This document shows positions 16,188-24,694 of a stretch of 64,000 nucleotides of DNA, in pieces. Numbering within the stretch: the first letter of the stretch is position 1; each line of letters starts with the position of its first letter. This stretch comes from JABDCD01 sp964469525 (GTDB lineage: Bacteria > Pseudomonadota > Alphaproteobacteria > Rickettsiales > SXRF01): positions 1-64,000 of the forward strand of contig CAYXYU010000010.1 of assembly GCA_964469525.1 (NCBI GenBank), written 5' to 3'. Under the pieces are notes generated by a model. It was not told the DNA's origin and did not search any database. It saw only the letters and a program-made list of their open reading frames with translations. Both the position numbers and the translations under genes were made by a program.

Positions 16188-16355
16188 AAACGCAAGGCGG
16201 CGGAAACCATCCTTGGATTCGCCACCCGCGAGAGGATCGACCTGATCGTACTTGGCTTGCACAAGAAAGACACCATTGCCGACTGGTTCACTGACAGCAC
16301 GGCGGCGCGCCTTATCCGCAAAAGCAATTCCCCCATGATTCATTGCATCAACTAA
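16188..16355 (+). pseudogene. C-terminal fragment of a UspA-type universal stress protein
   Basis: The frame ending with TAA at 16353-16355 encodes about 55 residues that read like the end of a UspA protein: ERIDLIVLGLHKKD, then STAARLIRKSNSPMI. A stop lies just upstream at 16185-16187 and there is no start codon, so the first two thirds of the gene are missing. This is a remnant. It lies between the PAP2 gene and the haemoglobin gene, which supports past rearrangement of this region. Confidence 0.65.
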
Positions 16356-16497
16356 GTAAAAATCAGCGGATGATTATCGCCAATTCTCTTAACGCTCTGT
16401 GCTAGAAGAAGAATAATTTTGCAAGCGCTGCGCTATGCGCAGGACATACTTTAAAATCGGTCAAAATGGCCCTATATTTCCCTCAGAAAGTAAGCCC

Positions 16498-17013
16498 ATG
16501 CCCGATCCAAAACAACAAGCTATGAATGATGCGAGAATGCGCAAGAGAGCGTTGGCCCGCTGGGAGAACGAAGGTGGCGCCATAGCCCCAGCAAGTCCAT
16601 CCGATGCGGAAAAGGCGGTTACGGAAGAAAATATCAAGAAGCTGGTGGATACTTTCTACGGCAAAGTGCGTCGCGACCCGTCTCTTTCCCCCATCTTTGC
16701 CGCCGTTATCGGCGACTCCCAGGAACAATGGAAGCCGCATCTGGAGAAGATGTATGCGTTCTGGTCATCAATCATGCTTACCACCGGGCGTTATCATGGC
16801 AATCCGTTGAAGAAGCACAAAGACCTTCCTGCCTTCGATATTAAGTTGTTCGACCGCTGGCTTGCGCTGTTCGCTGAAACGGCAAAAGAGATATATTCAT
16901 CGGAAATCGCAGAGCTCTATATTTCCAAGAGCCAGCGGATCGCTGAAAGCCTGAAACTAGGCATTTATTATAAGCCTAGTGATTTCCCCCTTAAACAGGA
17001 GGAAGAAACATGA
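16498..17013 (+). CDS. Truncated haemoglobin, group III-like
   Basis: A 171-residue protein. After a hydrophilic N-terminus of about 35 residues, it matches the group III truncated haemoglobin fold: LVDTFYGKVRRDPSLSPIF, then WKPHLEKMYAFWSS and TGRYHGNPLKKHKDLP. Such proteins bind haem and are linked to oxygen, nitric oxide or peroxide chemistry in the cytoplasm. The ATG at 16498 is chosen; one at 16435 would add an unconserved leader. Its stop overlaps the start of the DUF1971 gene, a pairing I know from other bacteria, and an alternative oxidase follows. Confidence 0.85.
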   Translation: MPDPKQQAMNDARMRKRALARWENEGGAIAPASPSDAEKAVTEENIKKLVDTFYGKVRRDPSLSPIFAAVIGDSQEQWKPHLEKMYAFWSSIMLTTGRYHGNPLKKHKDLPAFDIKLFDRWLALFAETAKEIYSSEIAELYISKSQRIAESLKLGIYYKPSDFPLKQEEET

Positions 17014-17285
17014 AAACGTTGCCATCTGGCGTGGTTGCATATAAACGCACTCCGGTCTTCACCTCCGAGAATACCCCCGAAGCCCTGCTGCATGATCACC
17101 GCACCAAAGCTGGCACATGGGGACTGATTCAGGTGGAATGCGGAAAACTGCAATACACTATTGAAGGCAAGGAGACCCATATTTTGACGCCGGGTTCGCC
17201 TGGCGTGGTAGAGCCACAGGTTACACATTTCGTAACACCGCAGGGAGAAGTTGCGTTCTTTGTGGAGTTTTACAGGGAACAATAA
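17010..17285 (+). CDS. DUF1971 protein (TehB-like cupin domain)
   Basis: A 91-residue protein matching DUF1971, related to the N-terminal part of some TehB-type tellurite-resistance proteins. The pattern YKRTPVFT, HRTKAGTWG and a small cupin-like beta fold (VECGKLQYTIEG) are seen. Its role is not established; it could bind a small ligand or metal. It overlaps the truncated haemoglobin gene by four bases (ATGA), so the two are translationally coupled. Confidence 0.75.
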   Translation: MKTLPSGVVAYKRTPVFTSENTPEALLHDHRTKAGTWGLIQVECGKLQYTIEGKETHILTPGSPGVVEPQVTHFVTPQGEVAFFVEFYREQ

Positions 17286-17320
17286 TATCAGCGGTATAAT
17301 TATGAGAAATTGAGGAACCT

Positions 17321-18016
17321 ATGCCTGATGCCAATGTATTGAAAATTCATGCCGATCCCGAGATCGACCTTACTTATCATTATGCTCCAAAGGATATAAG
17401 GGACCGTATCGCGCTGGGATTTGTCAAAATGCTGCGCTTCTTCGCCGATACGTTCTTTGCCAAACGATACGGGCACCGGGCGGTGGTTCTGGAAACCGTG
17501 GCCGCCGTCCCTGGCATGGTCGGTGGTATGCTGCAACACATGAAATGCCTGCGCCGCATGTGCGATGACCGTGGCTGGATCAGGACATTGCTCGACGAGG
17601 CGGAGAATGAGCGTATGCACCTAATGACCTTCATTGAGATCGCCCAGCCCAGCAGGTTCGAGCGGCTGCTAGTGCTATTGGTACAGGGGGTTTTCTTTAA
17701 TTGCTTCTTTCTGCTCTATCTGGTTTCGCCTAAGACTGCCCACCGTGTGGTCGGCTATTTCGAGGAAGAGGCAATTGTCAGCTATAACAGCTATCTTGCT
17801 GAGATCGATGCGGGCAACCACGCGAATGTTCCGGCTCCCCGGATCGCCATCGATTACTGGAAGCTGCCGGCCGATGCCACGCTTCGGGATGTGGTGGTCG
17901 CAGTGAGGGCCGACGAGGCGAACCACCGCGACGTTAATCATCACTTCGCCAATGAATACAAGACCGCCGCGCCATGCCAAAGCCTCAAACATCCCAGCTC
18001 GGGGGTGGATGCGTAG
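17321..18016 (+). CDS. aox: Alternative oxidase (cyanide-insensitive ubiquinol oxidase)
   Basis: A 231-residue diiron oxidase. The ligand motifs are in order: LET (residues ~57-59), NERMHL (~96-101), EEEA (~148-151) and RADEANH (~197-203). Two membrane-associated hydrophobic segments lie near 65-80 and 118-135. It oxidises ubiquinol and reduces oxygen to water without pumping protons, and it is insensitive to cyanide and nitric oxide. It is uncommon in bacteria but known in some alphaproteobacteria. It starts 35 bases after the DUF1971 gene, so the three genes may form one operon. Confidence 0.9.
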   Translation: MPDANVLKIHADPEIDLTYHYAPKDIRDRIALGFVKMLRFFADTFFAKRYGHRAVVLETVAAVPGMVGGMLQHMKCLRRMCDDRGWIRTLLDEAENERMHLMTFIEIAQPSRFERLLVLLVQGVFFNCFFLLYLVSPKTAHRVVGYFEEEAIVSYNSYLAEIDAGNHANVPAPRIAIDYWKLPADATLRDVVVAVRADEANHRDVNHHFANEYKTAAPCQSLKHPSSGVDA

Positions 18017-18052
18017 TGGTGTTTCCTGACACGAGCGATTATCATTTTCACT

Positions 18053-18685
18053 ATGATGAATATTGGCTATTACTATCCCCAAGTTTTTGAGACTGCTTCG
18101 ATTATAGGCAGCATCGCCTTTGCCTTATCCGGTTTTCTAATCGGCGCGCGGAAAAACATGGATATTATGGGTATTTTTATACTGGCGTTCCTGACCGCCA
18201 ACGGCGGAGGTGTATTGCGCGATCTGCTGGTAGACCGCACCCCTGCCATCATGGACAGCATGCTGCCGTTCTGGCTGGCGGCGGGAACCATGGCGGTTGC
18301 CATGCTGCTGCGATTGCATAGGAGCGCCACACTGGAACGCGGGCGGTTATTCATTATCAGTGACGCGGTCGGCCTTGTGGCGTTCGGCATTACGGGCGCT
18401 TTAATAGGTATCGAGAAGGAACTGCATTTCTTCGGGGTGGTGACCCTGTCATTCCTTACCGCCACCGGCGGCGGCATCGCCCGCGACGTGCTGGTCAACG
18501 AGGTGCCGCTGGTGCTGCATGCGGATTTTTACGGTAGCGTTGCGCTATTCTTAGGCGTTGCGGTCTATCTGCTGCATTGGGCTGGTTTAATGAATCCGGT
18601 TTCCCTGATGATGGTGTTCGTCGCGGGGCTTCTCCTTCGGATAATTGCGCACCAATATGGCTGGAAACTTCCAAAGCTGAGATGA
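18053..18685 (+). CDS. YicG/UPF0126 membrane protein (bacterial TRIC-like channel)
   Basis: A 210-residue protein with about seven helices and two repeats of a conserved loop, GGGVLRDLL and GGGIARDVL. This internal duplication is the mark of the UPF0126/YicG family, whose bacterial members resemble TRIC trimeric cation channels and have been linked to glycine uptake. The start is either of two adjacent ATG codons at 18053 and 18056. It lies 36 bases after the alternative oxidase gene on the same strand. Confidence 0.8.
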   Translation: MMNIGYYYPQVFETASIIGSIAFALSGFLIGARKNMDIMGIFILAFLTANGGGVLRDLLVDRTPAIMDSMLPFWLAAGTMAVAMLLRLHRSATLERGRLFIISDAVGLVAFGITGALIGIEKELHFFGVVTLSFLTATGGGIARDVLVNEVPLVLHADFYGSVALFLGVAVYLLHWAGLMNPVSLMMVFVAGLLLRIIAHQYGWKLPKLR

Positions 18686-18840
18686 GCTAAGACAGGATGG
18701 CTGTATCCTCTGCAAATTCCCTGCTACCGATTTTACCGTTTGAAACGGTAATAGTAGAAACCGTTGCTGGACCTAGGGTTTTGGAGCACGCTTAGCCCAG
18801 CATTAGTGCAATGAGGGTTACAAACCGGGGAAAAGCGGCG

Positions 18841-18859
18841 GGGGCACCGAGGGTGCTCC
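18841..18859 (-). terminator. Hairpin after the DUF3147-like gene
   Basis: GGGGCACC (18841-18848) pairs with GGTGCTCC (18852-18859), one G-T pair, loop GAG. On the minus strand it follows the DUF3147-like stop by 9 bases and is followed, ten bases on, by TTTT. The space 18686-18840 holds another small hairpin, TTACCGT/ACGGTAA, and no gene. Confidence 0.4.
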
Positions 18860-18868
18860 TTCTATAGC

Positions 18869-19210
18869 TTAGCTCAGAATCCTGTATAACCAGAGGCTCA
18901 TACCATACAACATGGCTGTGGCCGCGCAGGATAGTAGCAAGGCAGGAGCGAACTGGACATTGAGCTTCAGCAGGGACGGCAACAGCAGAAAGAAGGCCAG
19001 CGAAGGAATCACCAGCCAGAAGATATCGTAGGACATGCTGATGATCTTCTGCGTGTCCCTGCTCTCGGTGTATATCCAGATCAGTGCCAGAATAGACGTC
19101 AGCGGCAGGCTGGCCAGCAGCGCGGCCATCAGGCTGTAGCGCCGGCTAAGCTCGGATATGGCTGCAACAATTAATGCAGTGATAAAAATTTTAGCTAGAA
19201 AATAACCCAT
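18869..19210 (-). CDS. DUF3147-like small membrane protein
   Basis: A 113-residue protein with four hydrophobic helices and few charges: the pattern ALLASLPLTSILALIWIY and a Tyr-Asp pair before the third helix match what I recall of DUF3147. Its function is unknown. It follows copB by 33 bases on the same strand, so it may be the last gene of the right-arm copper operon. Confidence 0.65.
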   Translation of the reverse strand: MGYFLAKIFITALIVAAISELSRRYSLMAALLASLPLTSILALIWIYTESRDTQKIISMSYDIFWLVIPSLAFFLLLPSLLKLNVQFAPALLLSCAATAMLYGMSLWLYRILS

Positions 19211-19243
19211 ACGTGCGTATTCATGAGCCTTTTCTTTCCATTG

Positions 19244-19951
19244 TTAGAACATGAACCGTAGACCCGCGCCTACGATGAAATCGTCGTGATGCTCGCTGGC
19301 TTGCTTCGCAAAGTCAGCTGTCTGGCCGAATTTCCGCTCATAGCGCACATCCACATAGGGTGCGAATTTGCGTGTGATTTCATAGCGGGTTTGCAGGCCG
19401 ATCTCGGCATCGACCAGACCCGCGCCGACATCCCGCTTCGGCACGTCCCGCGCCGACAGATTGACTTCCAGATAGGGCTGGAGGATCAACCGCTGGGTAA
19501 TCAGCAGATCGTTTTCCTGCCGCAGTCGCGCGCTGACATCGCCGTCCTCACTGAGGAATAAATGCGCTTCCGTCTCGAAGAAATACGGCGCCAGCCCCTC
19601 GAATCCTGCCACCAGATAAGTGGTGGAGTGCGGCTGCGTGTCATGCCGGAGACCGACCTGCGTGTCCCAAAAATCGGCGACGTTGCGGCTGTACATCGCC
19701 CAGAATTCGGCTTCATGGGTATCGCCTTCCACATGCTCGCCCTCGCTTTTAAGCCAGAGCTTGTTGTAATCGCTGCCGACCCAGCCGTTGAAATCCCAGC
19801 TGGCGAGCGTGCCTTCGCGGCTGTCGCCGATGTCGGTTTCCAATCGGAAGGCATGGAAAACGGTGGGGTGATCGGCATGTTTCTCCTCCGCATAAGCAGA
19901 AACAGGCAATAAGCTAACTAGAAAAACTGCAAGAAAGGACTCAGTGCGCAT
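19244..19951 (-). CDS. copB: CopB/PcoB-type outer-membrane copper resistance protein
   Basis: A 235-residue protein with a signal peptide (residues 1-20) and a beta-barrel body. Segments such as SWDFNGWVGSDYNKLWLKSEGE and RYEITRKFAPYVDVRYERKFG match CopB. It lacks the Met-rich N-terminal stretch of PcoB. The start at 19951 is chosen because GGAGG lies 8 bases upstream. It overlaps the end of the multicopper oxidase gene by 11 bases. CopB is thought to bind or pass copper at the outer membrane. Confidence 0.85.
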   Translation of the reverse strand: MRTESFLAVFLVSLLPVSAYAEEKHADHPTVFHAFRLETDIGDSREGTLASWDFNGWVGSDYNKLWLKSEGEHVEGDTHEAEFWAMYSRNVADFWDTQVGLRHDTQPHSTTYLVAGFEGLAPYFFETEAHLFLSEDGDVSARLRQENDLLITQRLILQPYLEVNLSARDVPKRDVGAGLVDAEIGLQTRYEITRKFAPYVDVRYERKFGQTADFAKQASEHHDDFIVGAGLRFMF

Positions 19952-21626
19952 GGCTATGCCCTCCTTCCTGAGTGGAAGCAGGTATCGGCGCAACGGTCTC
20001 ACCCGGCTTGGCTACGGTCACCGTGGTCATCATGCCGCCCAGCATGTGATAGAGCAGATGGCAGTGAAGCGCCCATTCCCCTGCTTCATCTGCTGTCAGC
20101 AATACGGACTTGGATTGTCCTGGCGGAATGATGAGCGTGTGTTTATTCGGAAGCTTCTCCGCAGGCTGACCGTTTTCAAGCTGCACGAACATGCCGTGCA
20201 GGTGCATAGGGTGCGCCATCATGGTTTCATTGATGAATTTGAGCCGCACGCGCTCGCCATACTGAAGGTTAATCGGACCGGAATGCTCGAATTTCTTGCC
20301 GTTGATCGTCCAGATGAACCTTTCCATGCTGCCGCCAAGGCGTACCTCTACCTCACGTTCAGGAGTTTCTGTCTTCGGCTGCGTACCAAGAAAGCGCAAA
20401 TCGCTATAATCAAGCGCCTTATGTCCCGGCGGTGTGCTTGCCTCGGCCCAGCCGCTTTTGTCATCCCTATCGTGCCCCATGGCGGCGTGATCCATTTTGC
20501 TGTGATCCATGCCGGACATATCATGTCCCATTGCCGCGTGGTTCATCTGGCCATGATCCATGCCGCTCATGTCATGAATGCCATGCTCCATGCCCATATC
20601 GGCCATTGTCAGCAGTGCGCGGGGGCGAGGTTCGGGTATTTTGCCGCGCATACCCTCACGCGGCGCGAGCATGCCAAGCGCAAAGCCGGTACGGTCGATG
20701 GATTCGGCGGCGATGGTGTAGGCTTTATCCTCTGTCGGCTGCACAATGACATCGTAGGTTTCCGCGATACCGAAGCGGAACTCGTCCACCTTAACCGGCT
20801 CCACGTTCTGCCCATCCGCCGCCACCACGGTCATTTTGAGGCCGGGGATGCGCACGTCGTAAAAGGTCATGGCGGATGCATTGATAAAGCGTAGCCGTAC
20901 TTTCTCACCGGGCCTGAAAATACCCGTCCAGTTCTGATCCGGCGTCTTGCCGTTCACCAGAAAAGTATAGCCGCTGACATCCGCAAGGTCGGTCGGCGAC
21001 ATGCGCATCTCGCCCCATTCCCTGCGGTCCTTCCATGCGGCAGCGAAACCTTGCTGTTCTACATCCTTGAAGAAATCGCCAATGGTGCGCTTATTGAAGT
21101 TATAATACCCGGCATCCAGTTTGAGATTTGGAAGAATCTTATCTCCATCTTCCTCGGTGAAATCGGACAGCAGCACCACATACTCCCGGTCAGCCTGTAC
21201 CGGGTCTTTACCCTTGGGTGTGATCACGAGAGAGCCGTAATGCCCGTCTTGTTCCTGGGCAAGGGAATGGGCGTGATACCAATAGGTGCCGGTCTGCCGG
21301 ATGGGGAAGCGATAGGTGAAAGTTTCACCGGGTTTGATACCGGGAAAGCCATTGAGGCCGGGTACGCCATCCATCGCACCGTCAAGCAGCAGCCCGTGCC
21401 AATGAACAGAGGTATCTTCATCCATGTGATTGGTAACGGTGATAACCGCTTCCTCTCCTTCGGTGAAATGGAGCGTAGGACCGGGAATGCTACCGTTAAT
21501 TGTGATCTTCTCCACGGGCGTTCCGGTGATATTGACCGTCTGCTTTGCAATATCGAGATGATAAGAGCCAGCGTAGGCAGGAAAGCCAATACATGCCGTC
21601 AACAAAAACAGAATCACCTTTTTCAT
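19941..21626 (-). CDS. copA: CopA-type multicopper oxidase (copper resistance)
   Basis: A 561-residue periplasmic oxidase with a signal peptide (residues 1-19) and three cupredoxin domains. The copper ligands are seen as HWHG, HAHS, HPMHLHG and HCHLLYHM. A Met/His repeat, built on MDHxxMxH units, occupies residues ~345-390 and is typical of PcoA/CopA proteins. It oxidises Cu(I) to the less harmful Cu(II). The signal peptide is of ordinary Sec type; PcoA/CopA proteins often have a twin-Arg signal, and none is visible here. The gene follows the P-type ATPase by 9 bases. Confidence 0.9.
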   Translation of the reverse strand: MKKVILFLLTACIGFPAYAGSYHLDIAKQTVNITGTPVEKITINGSIPGPTLHFTEGEEAVITVTNHMDEDTSVHWHGLLLDGAMDGVPGLNGFPGIKPGETFTYRFPIRQTGTYWYHAHSLAQEQDGHYGSLVITPKGKDPVQADREYVVLLSDFTEEDGDKILPNLKLDAGYYNFNKRTIGDFFKDVEQQGFAAAWKDRREWGEMRMSPTDLADVSGYTFLVNGKTPDQNWTGIFRPGEKVRLRFINASAMTFYDVRIPGLKMTVVAADGQNVEPVKVDEFRFGIAETYDVIVQPTEDKAYTIAAESIDRTGFALGMLAPREGMRGKIPEPRPRALLTMADMGMEHGIHDMSGMDHGQMNHAAMGHDMSGMDHSKMDHAAMGHDRDDKSGWAEASTPPGHKALDYSDLRFLGTQPKTETPEREVEVRLGGSMERFIWTINGKKFEHSGPINLQYGERVRLKFINETMMAHPMHLHGMFVQLENGQPAEKLPNKHTLIIPPGQSKSVLLTADEAGEWALHCHLLYHMLGGMMTTVTVAKPGETVAPIPASTQEGGHSHAH

Positions 21627-21635
21627 GTAATTCTC

Positions 21636-23831
21636 CTACAACTTTGCTCGCTTTAAGCGGCTGGCATTGGTAATGACGGATACAGAGCTCAACGCCATCG
21701 CTGCGCTGGCAATGACGGGGCTCAGCAGCAGGCCGAAGAACGGATACAGCACACCCGCCGCCACGGGCACGCCGAGCGCGTTATAAACGAACGCGAAGAA
21801 CAGGTTTTGCCTGATATTGGACATGGTAGCGCGGCTTAAACGGCGGGCGCGGATAATGCCCAGCAGGTCGCCTTTCACCAGCGTGACGCCTGCGCTTTCC
21901 ATCGCCACATCCGTACCCGTACCCATCGCGATACCCACATGCGCCTGCGCCAGTGCGGGAGCATCATTTACTCCATCACCAGCCATTGCCACCTTGCGGC
22001 CTTTTGCTTGAAGTTCGCGCACGACTTCGCTTTTACGTTCCGGTAGCACTTCCGCTTCTACTTCCTCAATGCCAAGCTGACCGGCAATGGCCAGAGCGGT
22101 TACCTTGCTGTCGCCCGTCAGCATGACGATATGCAATCCTTCCGCCTTTAGCTGGTTAAGGGCTTCCGGCGTGGTGTTCTTGATGGGGTCGGCAACGCTG
22201 ATAACGGCAGCGGGTTTGCCATCAATGGCGGCGTACATGGCCGTCTGTCCTTTGCTGCGCAGTTTCTCTGCCGCCTCGGCAAGGGACGCAGAATCAACGC
22301 CAAGCGAAGTCAGCAGGGCTTTATTGCCCAAGGCTACGTCATGCCCATCGAGCATTCCTTTCACGCCTTTGCCTGTCACGGAGGCAAAGCCTTGAATGGA
22401 ACCAAGGGTGATGCCGCGCTCCTCGGCTCCTTTTACAATGGCGGATGCCAGAGGATGCTCGCTGCTGCGCTCCAGACTGCCAATCAACCACAGCACTTCA
22501 TTGGTATCAAAGCCAGAAACGGTAACAACCTCCATGAGCTTCGGCTTACCTTCGGTAAGCGTGCCTGTCTTATCGACAATCAGCGTGTCCACCTTTTCCA
22601 GGATTTCGAGCGCCTCCGCATTCTTAATCAGCACGCCTGCCTGCGCACCGCGTCCGGTACCTGCGATAATGGACATCGGCGTAGCCAGTCCTAATGCACA
22701 GGGGCAGGCGATGATAAGTACGGCAACGGCATTGACGATGGCATAGGCAAGCCGCGGCTCCGGCCCCCATACCCACCATGCAATCGCGGTTAGTACTGCA
22801 ACCATAACGACTGTAGGAACAAACCATGAAGACACCACGTCGGCCATACGCTGTATGGGGGCGCGGGTGCGCTGCGCCTTCGCCACCATTTCGACAATCT
22901 GTGCCAGCATGGTTTCATCGCCCACGCGCTCGGCCCGCATGACCAGGCTGCCCGTGCCGTTGAGCGTCGCCCCGGTGACTTTATCGCCGGGATATTTCTC
23001 AACGGGTACGGACTCTCCTGTCAGCATGGACTGGTCAACGCTGCTATGGCCTTCGGTTACTACGCCATCAACGGGAATCTTCTCGCCGGGACGCACGCGC
23101 AACAGGTCGCCCTTCTGCACCTGTGAGAGATGCACGTCCTCTTCCTTGCCATCCGCCCGGATGATACGCGCCATTTTTGGGGCGAGGTCGAGCAGTGCAC
23201 GCATGGCGTTATTGGTCTGTGCGCGGGCGCGTAACTCCAATACTTGCCCAAGAAGCACCAGTGCAGTAATGACCGCTGCCGCCTCGAAATACACATCCAG
23301 TGCCATGCCACCGGAGAAGCTGGCTACCTGTTCGGGAAAGAGCGTCAGGATAAGGCTGTAGAAATATGCCACGCCTACGCCCAGCGCGATGAGCGTAAAC
23401 ATATTGAGACTGCGGTTCTGGATGGATTGCACCGCCCGCACGAAGAACGGCCAGCCACCCCACAGTACCACAGGCGTTGCTACCGCAAGCTGTATCCAGC
23501 GCGCCAGTGGCATCTCCAGCCAGTGATGCGGGAAGTTGGGAATAAGATGCGCCCCCATCACCAGCACCGCCAGCGGGAAGGCCAGTACGGCCGATACCCA
23601 GAAGCGGCGCGTCATATCGACAAGTTCCGGGTCAGGCCCCGACTCCAGCGATATTTTCTCCGGTTCCAGCGCCATCCCGCATTTGGGACAGGTGCCCGGT
23701 CCCTTCTGGCGCACCTCCGGGTGCATGGGACAGGTATACATCACATCCTTGTTCGCTTCTTCAACCTTATGAGGAGCCGAAGGCGTATGATGCTGGTGCT
23801 TGTGGCAGCTATGTTGCGCGTGAGAATGCAT
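21636..23831 (-). CDS. copA: Cu(I)/Ag(I)-translocating P1B-type ATPase (right arm)
   Basis: A 731-residue paralogue of the ATPase at 11745-13955. The N-terminus is rich in His and Cys (HSHAQHSCHKHQHH, then YTCPMHP...CPKCGM). CPC lies near residue 377, DKTGT near 422, and YN-x4-P with M-x2-SS in the last helices again mark the Cu(I)/Ag(I) class. Similarity to the left copy runs along nearly the whole length, yet the codons have drifted, so the duplication is not recent. It belongs to an operon with MerR, a lipoprotein, a multicopper oxidase and CopB. Confidence 0.92.
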   Translation of the reverse strand: MHSHAQHSCHKHQHHTPSAPHKVEEANKDVMYTCPMHPEVRQKGPGTCPKCGMALEPEKISLESGPDPELVDMTRRFWVSAVLAFPLAVLVMGAHLIPNFPHHWLEMPLARWIQLAVATPVVLWGGWPFFVRAVQSIQNRSLNMFTLIALGVGVAYFYSLILTLFPEQVASFSGGMALDVYFEAAAVITALVLLGQVLELRARAQTNNAMRALLDLAPKMARIIRADGKEEDVHLSQVQKGDLLRVRPGEKIPVDGVVTEGHSSVDQSMLTGESVPVEKYPGDKVTGATLNGTGSLVMRAERVGDETMLAQIVEMVAKAQRTRAPIQRMADVVSSWFVPTVVMVAVLTAIAWWVWGPEPRLAYAIVNAVAVLIIACPCALGLATPMSIIAGTGRGAQAGVLIKNAEALEILEKVDTLIVDKTGTLTEGKPKLMEVVTVSGFDTNEVLWLIGSLERSSEHPLASAIVKGAEERGITLGSIQGFASVTGKGVKGMLDGHDVALGNKALLTSLGVDSASLAEAAEKLRSKGQTAMYAAIDGKPAAVISVADPIKNTTPEALNQLKAEGLHIVMLTGDSKVTALAIAGQLGIEEVEAEVLPERKSEVVRELQAKGRKVAMAGDGVNDAPALAQAHVGIAMGTGTDVAMESAGVTLVKGDLLGIIRARRLSRATMSNIRQNLFFAFVYNALGVPVAAGVLYPFFGLLLSPVIASAAMALSSVSVITNASRLKRAKL

Positions 23832-23899
23832 TACTTAGGCTTTTGCTCGTGCTTACGATTACAATGTTCCGAGTATTGATGTCCTCCATATAGCCTCCG

Positions 23900-24235
23900 T
23901 TAATGATGTTGTTCGTGTTCGGAATTGCTGGCAGGTGCCGCTTTCGGCTTTACTACGGATTTCTTCGTTTCCGCTTTTTCCTGCATCATCTTTTCGCACA
24001 TCATGCCTTTACTGTCCTGCATATTCATGCCAGAGCCGGACATCATGCCTTTGCAACAGCAACCTGCCCCCTCCTTCATCATATCGCCGCCCATGCCCTG
24101 ACAGCACTTGCAGCCTTCCCTCATCATCTCTTGGCAGCATTTACAGGACACGCCTTCCGTGTGGCCTTGGGGTTGCCCCATTGGTGAGCAGGCAGTGGCG
24201 AGAGAGAATGCGGCTAATGCGATAAGTTTTTTCAT
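23900..24235 (-). CDS. Cys/Met-rich lipoprotein, probable metal binder (right arm)
   Basis: A 111-residue protein with a lipoprotein signal (lipobox ATAC, Cys16). The mature part carries repeated Cys/Met clusters (CKCCQEMMREGCKCCQGM, GCCCKGMM, MMCEKMM) and ends with HEQHH. The start at 24235 has AGGAG six bases upstream; the frame runs back to 24265 without such a site. It follows merR by 8 bases. It resembles the left-arm lipoprotein at 11185-11469 in layout rather than in detail. The 68 bases before the ATPase hold a His/Cys-rich frame without a start codon. Confidence 0.75.
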   Translation of the reverse strand: MKKLIALAAFSLATACSPMGQPQGHTEGVSCKCCQEMMREGCKCCQGMGGDMMKEGAGCCCKGMMSGSGMNMQDSKGMMCEKMMQEKAETKKSVVKPKAAPASNSEHEQHH

Positions 24236-24243
24236 AACGGCTC

Positions 24244-24675
24244 CTAATGTTTCGAGGGGTGGCAACAGTCGGCAGTCTTATTTAGGTGTTCGAGGATCGG
24301 GCAGGCTTCAATCGGCACATCCCCACCCGGACATTTCTTCACCAAATGCGTCAGCACTTTCTTGATTTCCTTAAGTTCGATGATTTTGCGCTCAGCTTCG
24401 GCTATTTTTTCTTCGGTTTGTTTCACCATTTCGGCGCAGGTGGCGGTATCGGAGGCTTTCAGTCTGAGCAAAGATCTGATTTCTTCGAGGGTGAAATTGA
24501 GAGCCTTTGCACCGCGTATAAACCGTATGACACCGATAGTTTCGCGGTCATACAGCCGATAGCCTGCCTGGGAGCGGCCCTGCGCCTTCAGCAGTTTCAT
24601 CCTCTCGTAATAACGCAACGTGTCCGTCGTCACGCCGGTTTCCTCCGCCAATTTTCCAATCCTAAGCTGTGTCAT
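24244..24675 (-). CDS. MerR-family metal-responsive regulator (right arm)
   Basis: A 143-residue MerR protein and paralogue of the left-arm regulator. The winged helix is at residues ~4-72 (IGKLAEETGVTTDTLRYYER). Metal-site cysteines appear in the dimer helix (ATCAEM) and in a C-X9-C loop (CPGGDVPIEAC), the spacing of ZntR. A further Cys pair lies near the C-terminus (ADCCH). It should activate the operon running leftwards through the lipoprotein, ATPase, multicopper oxidase and CopB, from the operator just upstream. Confidence 0.85.
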   Translation of the reverse strand: MTQLRIGKLAEETGVTTDTLRYYERMKLLKAQGRSQAGYRLYDRETIGVIRFIRGAKALNFTLEEIRSLLRLKASDTATCAEMVKQTEEKIAEAERKIIELKEIKKVLTHLVKKCPGGDVPIEACPILEHLNKTADCCHPSKH

Positions 24676-24694
24676 AAAACCTCGCTAGCCTTGT

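Noticed and set aside
19944..20894. 316-codon open frame opposite the multicopper oxidase
   Set aside because: It lies wholly within the oxidase gene on the other strand, and its His and Arg richness follows from the Met/His repeats and codon use there.
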